22,132 bases of DNA from DYGX01 sp035325905 (GCA_035325905.1 DAOKYY010000060.1:1-22132); one strand, 5' to 3'; counted from the stretch's first letter, positions 15,219-22,132 are shown. Translations and numbers: made by a program. Notes: generated by a model not told the origin, from the sequence alone.

Positions 15219-16277
15219 ATGAGGTCCCTCAATCTGCTGGGGCTTGAAACATGGCGGCGCGCGTCAAGCGAAGGCGTGTTGGTGACGAACGCGACGAATC
15301 AGGTCGAGGACGCCAACCCGCGCCTGAAAGAGCTGCTGCATCTGGACTACGATCCTGCGACGGTGCAGGACCTTCTGGCAGCCACGCGCGCCTCGATGCC
15401 TGAGCTTGCCAGCATCCTGGACTTTGATCCCGCCCCGCGCGCAGCGCGCTGGGGCAGCGTCCTGGTCCATGGCTCTGTCCCGGTGCGCTTGCGGTGGGAG
15501 CAGATGCCGCTTTTCGATGGTGGAGAGCCGGTGGGCGTGTGCACCGTCTTCCGCGACGTTACCGCCCAGGCTGAGCGCGATCTGTCGAAACAGTCCTTTC
15601 TCGCCATGATCTCGCACGATCTGCGCACGCCGCTGAGCGCCATCCTCGGTTTCTCGGAGCTGCTCCGCTCGAACCGCGACGCGCTGCCGGCGGAGGTGCA
15701 GGAGGAGCTGCTCGACAGCATCGTGCGCAACGCGACGGACCTCAACCGGTTCACGCAGGTCGCGCTGGACGTAATGTACCTGGAGGCCAACGTCGAGACG
15801 TTCGAGACGGAGGCCGTCGCGCTCGACCGCTTTATGCGCCAGTGGCTGGCGGATGCCGCGCATCGTTTCCCGGCGGAGCAGTTAATTTTCCGTAACGGCG
15901 TTTCGCCGGCGTATCCTGCGCGGATCGCGCCATCCGCATTGCACCGTATTTTGCAGATTTTGGTCGAGTTCGCGCTGGCCGAAAGCCCGGCGGGCAGCCC
16001 GGTACACCTGTCGCTTGACTACAACTCGGTCCGCGCGCATATTCGCGTCCGGCACGAAGCGCCCAATCTCACGCACCAGGATGCCTCCACGCTGTTTGAA
16101 TTGTTCCGCCCCCGCGATCTCAGCGAGCGCTCGCGCCCGCAGCTTCATCGCATTCAGATGCACGTCGCCAACCTGCTGGCCGAGCGCCAGCGTGGTCTGC
16201 TGACGTTGCATGAGGAGCCGCAAGCGTTCTTCCAGTTCGACCTGGCGCTCCCTCTCGACGTTGCCGCAGGCTGGTAG
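15219..16277 (+). CDS. PAS-HisKA sensor protein with degenerate ATPase domain
   Basis: 352 residues, no membrane segment. Residues about 10-115 look like a PAS domain (EGVLVTNATNQVEDANPRLKELL ending in VFRDVTAQ, partial quotes from its start and end). A dimerisation/phosphoacceptor domain follows with an intact H-box, MISHDLRTPLSAILGFSELL (H133). The C-terminal region aligns by position with a HATPase_c domain, but its motifs are lost. The N-box reads LHRILQILVEFALAES without the Mg-binding Asn, no DxGxG is found (HEAPNLTHQD stands there), and no GxGL follows FELFRP. It probably cannot bind ATP normally, so it may be a pseudokinase, a phosphatase or a sensor partner. No response regulator lies in the window. 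Start: GAGG at 15208-15211, 7 nt before ATG. Confidence 0.85.
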   Translation: MRSLNLLGLETWRRASSEGVLVTNATNQVEDANPRLKELLHLDYDPATVQDLLAATRASMPELASILDFDPAPRAARWGSVLVHGSVPVRLRWEQMPLFDGGEPVGVCTVFRDVTAQAERDLSKQSFLAMISHDLRTPLSAILGFSELLRSNRDALPAEVQEELLDSIVRNATDLNRFTQVALDVMYLEANVETFETEAVALDRFMRQWLADAAHRFPAEQLIFRNGVSPAYPARIAPSALHRILQILVEFALAESPAGSPVHLSLDYNSVRAHIRVRHEAPNLTHQDASTLFELFRPRDLSERSRPQLHRIQMHVANLLAERQRGLLTLHEEPQAFFQFDLALPLDVAAGW

Positions 16278-16328
16278 CCGCCGGGCTGCCACTGCCCGAC
16301 CGGGGTGTGAGTCGTCGAACCCTCCGCC

Positions 16329-16357
16329 TTGACACCGGCTCTGTCTCCCGGTATAAG
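16329..16357 (+). promoter_or_regulatory. Near-consensus promoter for the 16439 gene
   Basis: TTGACA (16329-16334, perfect), a 17-nt spacer and TATAAG (16352-16357). Transcription should start near 16364 with a leader of about 75 nt. It excludes the earlier in-frame ATG at 16307. Confidence 0.8.
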
Positions 16358-16438
16358 GGTTTGTGCAGTCTGAGCGCCTCCTATCGCGCGTGGGGCAAGG
16401 CGCTTCATCGATGTGGCTACCGCTTGGGAGCAAGGTCA

Positions 16439-16861
16439 ATGGGCCGCGTTTTGAACACGAACAGCACCGGCAAGGTCCGCAACCAGATGATGCGCACCGC
16501 CGCCGAGATGCTGCGTCATCTCAGCCAGAAACAGGAACTGGACGACGAGGCGCGGGATATGACCGCGCTGCTGGTCTTCTGCCTGCGCGAAGTCGATAAC
16601 GGGATCGAGGAATCGGCTGCCGTGTGGGAGAACCGGGATTACTGGCTGAAGGCCGAGCAGCTGCGCCAGCGGTGGGGCTGGACCGGCCACGCCGTCGCGC
16701 GCCTGGAGCAGATGATCCGGGCCGACGAGTGGGAGCGGCTGCCCGCGATCATGGCCGGGCTGTTTGAGCACTTCGCGGATATTCGCATCACCAAGCTGAC
16801 ACGCTCGGCGGAAGCGTGGGCCGGGGCCTACGACCGGCTGATCGACGAGCTGGCGAGATAA
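16439..16861 (+). CDS. Small conserved hypothetical protein, possibly Chloroflexota-specific
   Basis: 140 residues, predicted mostly helical and soluble. The start at 16439 is chosen over 16307 because a near-consensus promoter lies between them and GGGAG (16426-16430) precedes 16439 by 8 nt; the reading of the extension (MSRRTLRLDTGSVSRYK) is also unlike the rest. Conserved-looking parts are GRVLNTNSTGKVRNQMMRTA, LLVFCLREVDNGIEESA, WENRDYWLKAEQLR and FADIRITKLTRSAEAW. From memory, similar proteins occur in other Chloroflexota genomes without a known role. The strong promoter suggests steady expression. It stops 11 nt before the end of the converging LCP gene. No function is proposed. Confidence 0.8.
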   Translation: MGRVLNTNSTGKVRNQMMRTAAEMLRHLSQKQELDDEARDMTALLVFCLREVDNGIEESAAVWENRDYWLKAEQLRQRWGWTGHAVARLEQMIRADEWERLPAIMAGLFEHFADIRITKLTRSAEAWAGAYDRLIDELAR

Positions 16862-16872
16862 GCGCGCGGGTA

Positions 16873-17817
16873 TCAGTCGAATTGCTCTGCGATCCACGGC
16901 GCGAGCGCGTCGTAATCCGGCACCCAGTATCCGGCGGCCATCCCGATCAGGTCGTCGCGCTCCAGCACCCGCGACTCGCGCCCGGACCATCCGAGCAACA
17001 GCGCGGGACCGGCCTCCAGCATATTCCAGACGGACAGGTCGGTGTCGGTGTGCGCGCGCAGCACGTACAGGACGCGCGGCCAGCGGACCACCTGCGCGGG
17101 GTTGGAGAGCTTGCGGACTAGCGCGTCAACGACCTGCTGCTGGCGCCCGGCGCGCTGGTAATCGTCGTCCTGATGCCGCGTGCGCGCGTACTGGAGCGCC
17201 CGCTCGCCATCCATCTTCTGGCGTCCCGGCTCGAACTCGATCTGGATCGTGCCACCGTCACGTGTGGGAAACTCGTAATCCACGATCCGCTTCGGCACGT
17301 CGATCGTGACTCCCCCGACGGCGTCGATCAGCTCGACGAATGCATCGAAATCCAGCCGCACATAGCGATCCACGCCGACGCCAAAGCTCTCTTGCAGGCT
17401 CGCCTTGACTAGCGCCGGGCCGCCGCTGCCGGGCGTTTCCTGCTCGCCGAGCACATTGATGGTGTTGATGCGCTGTTCGCCATAGCCGGGCACGCGGATG
17501 AAGACATCGCGCGGGATCGACAGCAAACTGACATCGAGCGTGCGTGGCGTGATGTTGAGCAGCATGACGCTGTCGGTGCGCGTCATCCAGCCCTCGCCGT
17601 CGCGCGCGTCGACGCCCAAAATCACGATGTCGAGCGGCTGCGGCGGGATGGCGAAGTAGAGCAGCGAGATCGATCCGAAGCAGGCAATCGGAACCAGCAG
17701 CAGGATCAGACAACTGAACGTGCAGCAGCCACGCCGCCGCCGCACCGCCGGGGGTGGAAAGTAGCCATATGGAGCCGGAGGCCGGCGCTCTGCCGGCGGA
17801 CGTTGAACGCTCTGCAC
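16873..17817 (-). CDS. LytR-CpsA-Psr (LCP) family protein
   Basis: Membrane-anchored phosphotransferase family that ligates polyprenyl-linked glycopolymers to the cell wall. 314 residues from a GTG start: Pro-rich cytoplasmic tail, RRRR, one membrane helix (about 33-57), then the extracytoplasmic LCP domain. Motifs: ILGVDARDG, RTDSVMLL, LSIPRDVFIRVPGYG, RINTINVLGE, VGGVTIDVP and ALQYARTRHQDDD followed by AGRQQQVV, which supply the Asp and Arg residues that bind metal and pyrophosphate. The frame stays open to a TTG at 17853, but only the GTG at 17817 has a good ribosome binding site (AGGGAG, 5 nt upstream), so I prefer it. Which polymer is attached cannot be told. The next gene to the right is divergent. 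Confidence 0.92.
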   Translation of the reverse strand: MQSVQRPPAERRPPAPYGYFPPPAVRRRRGCCTFSCLILLLVPIACFGSISLLYFAIPPQPLDIVILGVDARDGEGWMTRTDSVMLLNITPRTLDVSLLSIPRDVFIRVPGYGEQRINTINVLGEQETPGSGGPALVKASLQESFGVGVDRYVRLDFDAFVELIDAVGGVTIDVPKRIVDYEFPTRDGGTIQIEFEPGRQKMDGERALQYARTRHQDDDYQRAGRQQQVVDALVRKLSNPAQVVRWPRVLYVLRAHTDTDLSVWNMLEAGPALLLGWSGRESRVLERDDLIGMAAGYWVPDYDALAPWIAEQFD

Positions 17818-17914
17818 AATCGCTCCCTCTCCCTGGTGCTCTGGAGCGGCCAATTCTGCCGCGAAGCGACGTGACCCGCAACTCAGACGAGTGGTGCCCG
17901 CGTGGAGTGGCCCG

Positions 17915-17920
17915 TATAAT
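17915..17920 (+). promoter_or_regulatory. -10 box for the CPBP protease-esterase pair
   Basis: Perfect TATAAT, 45 nt before the start codon. The upstream hexamer at 17-nt spacing (TGGTGC) is a poor -35. Confidence 0.5.
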
Positions 17921-17964
17921 CTGGGTGTTGTCTGGCCGGATCACCCCGCAGAGGGAGTCGCGCG

Positions 17965-19173
17965 TTGGATCTCGAGCTGCTGTTCTCGACCGTCATGGCG
18001 GTTGCCATTTTGGGCGCTGTGGTCGTCGCCGCGAACTACGCCGACAAGCGACGGGACCCGCGCCTGCGCCAGTGGGTATTCGGCGTGCTTTTGCTGATGA
18101 ACCTGTCGCTGATGGGGTTGTACGGCCTGATCCCGCTAGCGGATGGGTCGGGCGACCTCAGCCAGGGCGAAGCTGCAGGCGGCTTGGTCTTATCGGGATT
18201 AGTCGGCATTGCTTCGACCGCGCTGCTGTTTGAGCGCGTGCGCGTGCGCCTCACCCGCTTCTTCCCGGCGGCCAAAACCAAGCGCGCGCTGGCCGAAAGC
18301 CCGGCGATTCCGATCCCTGTCGCCGGGGATGGACCGCCCGCCGAGCCGTTATTCCCGCAGATGCTCAACTACTACACCACGGCTACTCGCGATGATCTGG
18401 CTGCGCGCGCGTCCGAAGCGCGACGCCCTGCCGCGCAGGCGACCGCCCGGACCGGGTTTGACCCGCGCTCGACCGTGCACGCGGTCGCCCTCGTGTTCAC
18501 CGTGTATCTGCTCGGCACGCAGTTCATCTCGTTCGTGCTGGAGGGCGGGCTGGAAGGCGTTGCGGCGGGGTTCGCGGAAGGTCTCACCGCCTGGGACCTG
18601 GTTCTGAACGGGCTGCCGCTCGTCGTGATCCCGGTGCTGGGTGTCGGGTTGGGCATCCGCCGCACGCTGCCGCAGGCGCTCGACCGCCTCGGCCTCGGCG
18701 GCTTGTCCCTGCGCGGGTTGGGTGTGGCGGTTGCAGTCACGGTCGCGCTGCTGATCCTGGTGTCGCTCGTCGGCTCGACGTGGCAGTTGCTGGTCCCGCC
18801 GGAGACGTTCGAGGAGCAGACGCAGGCGTCGGAGGCGCTGGCCGACAGCGTCACGACCGTCTGGCTGGCGCTGGTGCTGGCGGCTTCGGCGGCGATCTCA
18901 GAAGAGATCGCGTTTCGCGGCGCGCTCCAGCCGATTTTCGGCTTCTGGCCGACCGCAATCATCTTCGCGCTGACGCACATGCAGTACGCGCTGACCCCCG
19001 CGACGCTGATTATCCTCGGCGTTGCCATCGCCTTCGGGTGGATCCGGCTCCGCTACAACACGACCGTCGCGATCGTGACGCATTTTCTGTACAACTTTAT
19101 CCCGCTGGCGCTGAACGTCGCGATCGAGGCCGAGGCGCTTCACTGGCTGCGCGGCCTCGGATTTGGGCTGTGA
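17965..19173 (+). CDS. CPBP-family intramembrane metalloprotease (Abi/Rce1-like)
   Basis: Polytopic membrane protein, 402 residues. Hydrophobic segments occur near the N-terminus (about residues 8-25, 37-57, 71-90) and in the C-terminal half. The conserved glutamate-protease motifs are SEEIAFRG (E313, E314, R318), FALTHMQY (H338) and THFLYNF (H373, N377), all in order and complete. Relatives process prenylated proteins (Rce1) or take part in bacteriocin self-immunity; the substrate here is unknown. The N-terminal ~170 residues, with a hydrophilic stretch around 100-165, are not part of the core domain. The start is TTG, fixed by GAGGGAG (17951-17957) with a 7-nt spacer. Its stop overlaps the start of the esterase gene by 4 nt (GTGA), so the two are cotranslated. 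Confidence 0.9.
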   Translation: MDLELLFSTVMAVAILGAVVVAANYADKRRDPRLRQWVFGVLLLMNLSLMGLYGLIPLADGSGDLSQGEAAGGLVLSGLVGIASTALLFERVRVRLTRFFPAAKTKRALAESPAIPIPVAGDGPPAEPLFPQMLNYYTTATRDDLAARASEARRPAAQATARTGFDPRSTVHAVALVFTVYLLGTQFISFVLEGGLEGVAAGFAEGLTAWDLVLNGLPLVVIPVLGVGLGIRRTLPQALDRLGLGGLSLRGLGVAVAVTVALLILVSLVGSTWQLLVPPETFEEQTQASEALADSVTTVWLALVLAASAAISEEIAFRGALQPIFGFWPTAIIFALTHMQYALTPATLIILGVAIAFGWIRLRYNTTVAIVTHFLYNFIPLALNVAIEAEALHWLRGLGFGL

Positions 19174-20021
19174 CGGTGCCGGAGCACACGCTGCGCCGGG
19201 GCGCGGCGCACGAGCTGTCTCTCGACAGTTGCGCAACCGGTCGCCGTATGATGGTGCGCGTGATCACGCCGCCGCCTCATACCCACGAGACGGGCGCGCC
19301 GCTTCCGGTGCTCTATTTCCTGCACCCCTGGGGCCTCAGCCCGCGTTACCTGCTCGAAAAGCTACGCCTCGCGGAATACCTGTGGCGCGGAATTGACCGG
19401 GGCGCGCTGCCGCCATTCGTGATCGCGCTGCCGGAAGGCGGCAAGAGCTTCTACGTGAACGCGCTCGACCCGCCCGGCCATGACTGGTCTGCTGTGGTAC
19501 GAGGCCAGCCCGCGTTTTTCGCGCATGCGCTGGAGCAGTACGGGCGCTACGGTGACTATCTCTGGCGTGAGGTCATCCCGGCGGTCGAGGATCGTTTCGG
19601 CGTGCGGAACGACCGCGCTGGCCGCGCAATCGGCGGGATTTCAATGGGCGGGGCGGCGGCGGCGTATCACGCGTTTCGCGCGCCGGAGGCATTTTGCGCC
19701 GTCGGGATTCACAGCCCGGCGGTTTTCCAGGGGCCGCCGGAGCAGGGCGGTCCGCCGTGGATCTTCGGCCTGACGCGGGAGACATTCGCGCAGTATAACC
19801 CGGCGGACCTAGCGCGGAGCCTTCCACCCCAAGATCAACCGCGTATCTGGCTGGACTGCGGCGCTCGGGATGATTTGCTCCACAACGTCGAGCACCTGCA
19901 CTGCGCGCTGGAGGAGCAGGGGCTGGCGCACGAATACAGCATTTGCCCCGGCGGGCACGACAAGACGTACTGGGAGCCGCGCATGGCGGACTATCTTGCG
20001 TTCTATGCGCGCGAATGGTAG
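19170..20021 (+). CDS. Alpha/beta-hydrolase, putative esterase (esterase D-like)
   Basis: 283 residues from a GTG that overlaps the upstream stop codon (GTGA); a second GTG two codons later is possible, and an ORF extension further upstream would run inside the CPBP gene. The nucleophile elbow GGISMGG places Ser158. D234 in CGARDDLLHN and H263 in CPGGHDKTYW complete a plausible triad. The oxyanion region is YFLHPWG. It resembles the PF00756 putative esterase family (S-formylglutathione hydrolase, mycolyltransferase and enterochelin esterase relatives). No signal peptide is evident, so it is probably cytoplasmic. Substrate unknown. The tight coupling to an intramembrane protease gives no clear pathway. 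It converges on tdk with a 35-nt gap and no visible hairpin. Confidence 0.88.
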   Translation: MTVPEHTLRRGAAHELSLDSCATGRRMMVRVITPPPHTHETGAPLPVLYFLHPWGLSPRYLLEKLRLAEYLWRGIDRGALPPFVIALPEGGKSFYVNALDPPGHDWSAVVRGQPAFFAHALEQYGRYGDYLWREVIPAVEDRFGVRNDRAGRAIGGISMGGAAAAYHAFRAPEAFCAVGIHSPAVFQGPPEQGGPPWIFGLTRETFAQYNPADLARSLPPQDQPRIWLDCGARDDLLHNVEHLHCALEEQGLAHEYSICPGGHDKTYWEPRMADYLAFYAREW

Positions 20022-20056
20022 CCGGAGCCGTAATCGCCGCGCCCGATGCACTCCCG

Positions 20057-20635
20057 CTACAGCTTGCGGCCAGGGACGCTGTGATGCTGGCGGCAGCGCG
20101 CCTCGTACGATTCGGCAGCGCCGACCAGGATGATCGGATCGTCGTAGTGGGCGGGCGCGCCATTGACCAGGCGCTGCGTGCGGTTGGCTTCCTCGCCGCA
20201 CACCATGCAGATGGCGTGAAGTTTCTGCACTTCGTCGGCGCGGCAGATCAGCGCGGGCATCGGCCCAAATGGCTCGCCGCGAAAGTCCATGTCAAGGCCG
20301 GCGACGATCACGCGCCGCCCGCTGTCGGCCAGACGCTCGGCCACGGCAACAATCTGAGCGTCAAAGAACTGTGCCTCGTCGATGGCAACGACCGTTGTTT
20401 CCGGCTTGACGTGCTGCATGATGTCCTCGGCGCGCTCGACCGGGATGGCTTCAAAATCCAGCCCGTTGTGCGAAGCGACGCGGCTGGTGCCATAGCGGGT
20501 ATCGATGGCCGGGGTGAACACCTGGACCGTTTTTCGGGCGATACAGGCGCGCCGCACGCGCCGGATCAGCTCCTCGGTCTTGCCACTGAACATGCTGCCG
20601 CAGATCACTTCGACGTGCCCGGAATGCTGTGTCAT
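20057..20635 (-). CDS. tdk: Thymidine kinase (type II, Zn-binding)
   Basis: Phosphorylates thymidine in the salvage pathway; cytoplasmic homotetramer in the family. 192 residues, normal length. P-loop CGSMFSGKTEEL (K19), catalytic base in AIDEAQFF (E87), lasso-type segment ANRTQRLVNGAPAHYDDPII, and Zn ligands ICMVCG plus EARCRQHH (C-x-x-H, the usual variant). GAGG lies about 7 nt before the ATG (complement of about 20642-20646). It follows the ribosomal operon's terminator, so it likely needs its own promoter, for which a candidate lies at 20740-20769. The rpmE-tdk neighbourhood is common in bacteria. Confidence 0.97.
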   Translation of the reverse strand: MTQHSGHVEVICGSMFSGKTEELIRRVRRACIARKTVQVFTPAIDTRYGTSRVASHNGLDFEAIPVERAEDIMQHVKPETTVVAIDEAQFFDAQIVAVAERLADSGRRVIVAGLDMDFRGEPFGPMPALICRADEVQKLHAICMVCGEEANRTQRLVNGAPAHYDDPIILVGAAESYEARCRQHHSVPGRKL

Positions 20636-20710
20636 GCCCTTTCCTCGACTGGTTTGCTAGGCTTGCTGGCCGTCTGCCACACGCAAAGCGAAGCCCGGCG
20701 CGCGGCGGCT

Positions 20711-20756
20711 GCCGCAAAGAAACGGGCAGGTGCGCTTTGATTATCACACCTGCCCG
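20711..20756 (-). terminator. Strong rho-independent terminator of the rplU-rpmA-rpmE operon
   Basis: CGGGCAGGTG (20723-20732) pairs perfectly with CACCTGCCCG (20747-20756) over 10 bp with a 14-nt loop. On the minus strand the stem is followed by TTTCTTT. It begins 27 nt after the rpmE stop. Confidence 0.88.
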
Positions 20757-20769
20757 CTGTTGCGATCAA
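20740..20769 (-). promoter_or_regulatory. Candidate tdk promoter embedded in the terminator
   Basis: Minus strand: TTGATC (complement of 20764-20769), 18 nt, then GATAAT (complement of 20740-20745) preceded by TGT, an extended -10. The -10 lies in the loop of the operon terminator. Leader to the tdk ATG is about 100 nt. Confidence 0.5.
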
Positions 20770-20783
20770 ATCTTCTGAGCCGC

Positions 20784-21251
20784 TTAGGCTTCTTCCGCCT
20801 CTGGGACTTCATAACCCCGCTGGCGCAGCAGACGCTTGGTGTCTGCCAGAACCTTGCGGCCAATGCCTGAGATGGAGAGCAGACCCTGGTCGCCGCTCTC
20901 TTCGAAGCGCGCCAGCAGGTCGCCGACGACCTCGATGCCGTTCTCCGCCATGATGTTGACGTAACGCTTGTCCAGCCCCAGGTCCGCGATCGACAGGTCC
21001 GGCGAGGTGCGGGCGGCTTCGCGCGCCTCGGTCTCGGCGGTGTGCTGGTCGCGAGCGCGCAGGCGCGCCATGAAGCGGTCGACCTGGCCCTCAGTGTCCA
21101 CGATGCGCTGCTCGCCGGTGTAGAACGGATGGCAAGCCGAGCATACGTCGGTGCGGATTTCCGGCAGAGTCGAGCCGGTCGTCCAGGTGTTGCCGCAGGC
21201 GCAGATCACGACTGCTTCAGGGTACCACTTGGGATGAATGTTTTCTCGCAT
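20784..21251 (-). CDS. rpmE: Ribosomal protein bL31 fused to a C-terminal alpha-CTD-like HhH domain
   Basis: 155 residues, about twice the length of ordinary bL31 (about 65-90). Residues 1-64 are a complete Zn-type bL31: MRENIHPKWY, CACGNTW (C17, C19), CSACHPFYTGEQ (C37, C40) and VDRFMARL. A charged linker (65-85) leads to residues 86-148, which read like the C-terminal domain of RNA polymerase alpha: LSIADLGLDKRYVNIMAENG, then IEVVGDLL, LLSISGIGRKVLADTKRLL and a final RGY. The second helix-hairpin-helix signature, ISGIGRKVL, is clear. One uninterrupted frame covers both parts. The ATG at 21251 gives the canonical bL31 start; the TTG at 21266 has no spacer from GGAAAGG and is rejected. Third gene of the rplU operon. 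Confidence 0.93.
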   Translation of the reverse strand: MRENIHPKWYPEAVVICACGNTWTTGSTLPEIRTDVCSACHPFYTGEQRIVDTEGQVDRFMARLRARDQHTAETEAREAARTSPDLSIADLGLDKRYVNIMAENGIEVVGDLLARFEESGDQGLLSISGIGRKVLADTKRLLRQRGYEVPEAEEA

Positions 21252-21344
21252 GTTGGTGTCTCTCAACCTTTCCGGTCACGGTTCCCGCTCCTGCGGGGGA
21301 TGCGTGACGGGTACTCCGGCTGAAATCCGCCGCGCCGCACGTGG

Positions 21345-21629
21345 TTACGCCTGGGCGTCCACTGCGGGCTGCGGTTGTTCCGGAAGAACGCTGATGCGCT
21401 TGCGATCGCGGCCATGCCGCTCGAACACGACGTAGCCCTCGACAGTCGCGAAGATGGTGTGGTCACGCCCCATCGAGACATTCTGGCCGGGGTGGAACCG
21501 GGTGCCGCGCTGGCGGACGATGATGTTGCCAGGAATGACAAACTCGCCGCCGAAGCGCTTGACGCCCAGACGCTTGCTTTCACTGTCGCGGCCGTTTTTC
21601 GTCGAGCCGCCACCCTTCTTGTGCGCCAT
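21345..21629 (-). CDS. rpmA: Ribosomal protein bL27
   Basis: 94 residues. Large-subunit protein near the peptidyl-transferase centre. Starts directly MAHKKGGGSTKNGRDS, with the mature Gly/Lys-rich N-terminus and none of the cleaved leader found in Firmicutes. RLGVKRFGGEFVIPGNIIVR, GTRFHPGQNV and GRDHTIFA are diagnostic. The tail (QPQPAVDAQA) is variable. GAGGAG lies 7 nt upstream of the ATG; 26 nt separate it from rplU. Confidence 0.98.
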   Translation of the reverse strand: MAHKKGGGSTKNGRDSESKRLGVKRFGGEFVIPGNIIVRQRGTRFHPGQNVSMGRDHTIFATVEGYVVFERHGRDRKRISVLPEQPQPAVDAQA

Positions 21630-21655
21630 GGTATTGCTCCTCTAAGCTCTCTGTC

Positions 21656-21970
21656 CTAGCCCGTGATGCTGTCAATACGCAGCCGGGTGAAATATTGGCG
21701 GTGGCCCCGGCGGCGGCGATAGCGTTCCTTCGGCTTGTACTTCCAGACGAACACCTTGCGATAGCGATCCTGCTTGACGACCGTTGCCGTGACCGACGCG
21801 CCGTCGACCACCGGCTGGCCGATGCGCGCTTCGCCGCTGTCCGACACGACCAGCAGCACGTCGGTCAGCTCAATCGACTCGCCTTCCGCCTGCGGAAGCC
21901 GCTCGACGTCGATCACCTGGCCCGGTTCCGCGCGGTACTGGCGTCCGCCGGTACGAATGACTGCGTACAT
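21656..21970 (-). CDS. rplU: Ribosomal protein bL21
   Basis: 104 residues, standard length. MYAVIRTGGRQYRAEPGQVI, KVFVWKYKPKERYRRRRGHR and QYFTRLRIDSI are family signatures; it binds 23S rRNA near bL20. The frame is open further upstream to 22054, but the ATG at 21970 matches the canonical start and has GGAG 8 nt ahead. First gene of the leftward rplU-rpmA-rpmE operon. Confidence 0.98.
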   Translation of the reverse strand: MYAVIRTGGRQYRAEPGQVIDVERLPQAEGESIELTDVLLVVSDSGEARIGQPVVDGASVTATVVKQDRYRKVFVWKYKPKERYRRRRGHRQYFTRLRIDSITG

Positions 21971-22052
21971 GCTCTCTGCTCCAATCTTCGCTTGCCACCG
22001 GCTGACAACAGCCCGGTCCGTGGACGTTGCAGCGGGGAAAATTGGCCTGCTC

Positions 22053-22081
22053 AACCCGGTATCCCAGGGGAATGCCGGGTT
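22053..22081 (-). promoter_or_regulatory. Leader hairpin at the 5' end of the rplU transcript
   Basis: AACCCGG (22053-22059) and CCGGGTT (22075-22081) form a 7-bp stem, with possible further pairing inside. The promoter just upstream predicts a transcript start near 22078, so the stem would lie at the very 5' end of a leader of about 107 nt. It could be an L21-type autoregulatory leader or an RNA-stabilising stem. Confidence 0.45.
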
Positions 22082-22084
22082 GGT

Positions 22085-22113
22085 ATTATAGCTGGCGCGG
22101 CGGGGGGCGTCAA
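22085..22113 (-). promoter_or_regulatory. Strong promoter of the rplU operon
   Basis: Minus strand: TTGACG (complement of 22108-22113), 17-nt spacer, perfect TATAAT (complement of 22085-22090). This is among the best promoter matches in the window, as expected for ribosomal genes. Confidence 0.85.
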
Positions 22114-22132
22114 TGGCGGTTCGTCGCGCGTT

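Noticed and set aside
18780..19169. N-terminal extension of the esterase inside the CPBP gene
   Set aside because: It is Gly/Ala/Arg-rich out-of-frame translation of the protease gene. The GTGA overlap at 19170 gives a normal start and the fold begins there.
21971..22054. N-terminal extension of bL21 (28 codons)
   Set aside because: The canonical bL21 start MYAVIRTGG with a good ribosome binding site begins at 21970; the extension has no family similarity.

Overview
The window is high-GC, densely coded bacterial DNA, most likely from a Chloroflexota genome of the Anaerolineae type. That call is an inference. It rests on the phosphomutase / DUF3090 / PI-kinase-like gene trio (known mainly from Actinobacteria and Chloroflexi), on long acidic TPR proteins with Trp motifs, on a Thr-Pro linker in an exported TPR protein, and on the absence of Actinobacteria-specific neighbours. 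No rRNA, tRNA, CRISPR array, IS element or phage gene was seen. No gene-free stretch exceeds 300 bases.

Layout, left to right. Positions 1-1764 hold the 3' part of a K+-independent membrane pyrophosphatase (hppA), closed by a strong hairpin. A histone-deacetylase-like amidohydrolase follows (1867-2898). Two large acidic proteins (3014-6367 and 6469-8763) form a rightward pair with mirrored architecture: TPRs at the N-terminus of the first and at the C-terminus of the second, with long disordered Trp-motif arrays between. ndk (8868-9317) has its own promoter and converges on a leftward thpR-rsfS pair (10426-9416); rsfS appears to start at CTG. A membrane-anchored TPR protein (10588-12933) runs rightward.

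Positions 15043-12959 (leftward) carry a three-gene set: histidine-phosphatase-fold phosphomutase, DUF3090 protein and PI3/4-kinase-like protein, the last two coupled by a TGATG overlap. This is a conserved system of unknown function, and the DUF3090 member here lacks the cysteine-rich C-terminus. Divergent from it is a PAS/HisKA protein whose ATP-binding domain looks dead (15219-16277), then a small conserved protein with a near-consensus promoter (16439-16861). A LytR-CpsA-Psr protein (leftward, 17817-16873) faces away from a coupled CPBP protease / esterase pair (17965-20021).

The right end is a leftward housekeeping block: rplU, rpmA and an rpmE whose bL31 product is fused to an RNA polymerase alpha-CTD-like helix-hairpin-helix domain, all from a strong promoter at 22085-22113 and closed by a strong terminator, then tdk with a candidate promoter buried in that terminator.

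The most unusual points are the kinase/DUF3090/phosphomutase trio, the bL31-HhH fusion, the mirrored TPR/Trp-motif pair, the CTG start of rsfS and the degenerate histidine kinase.
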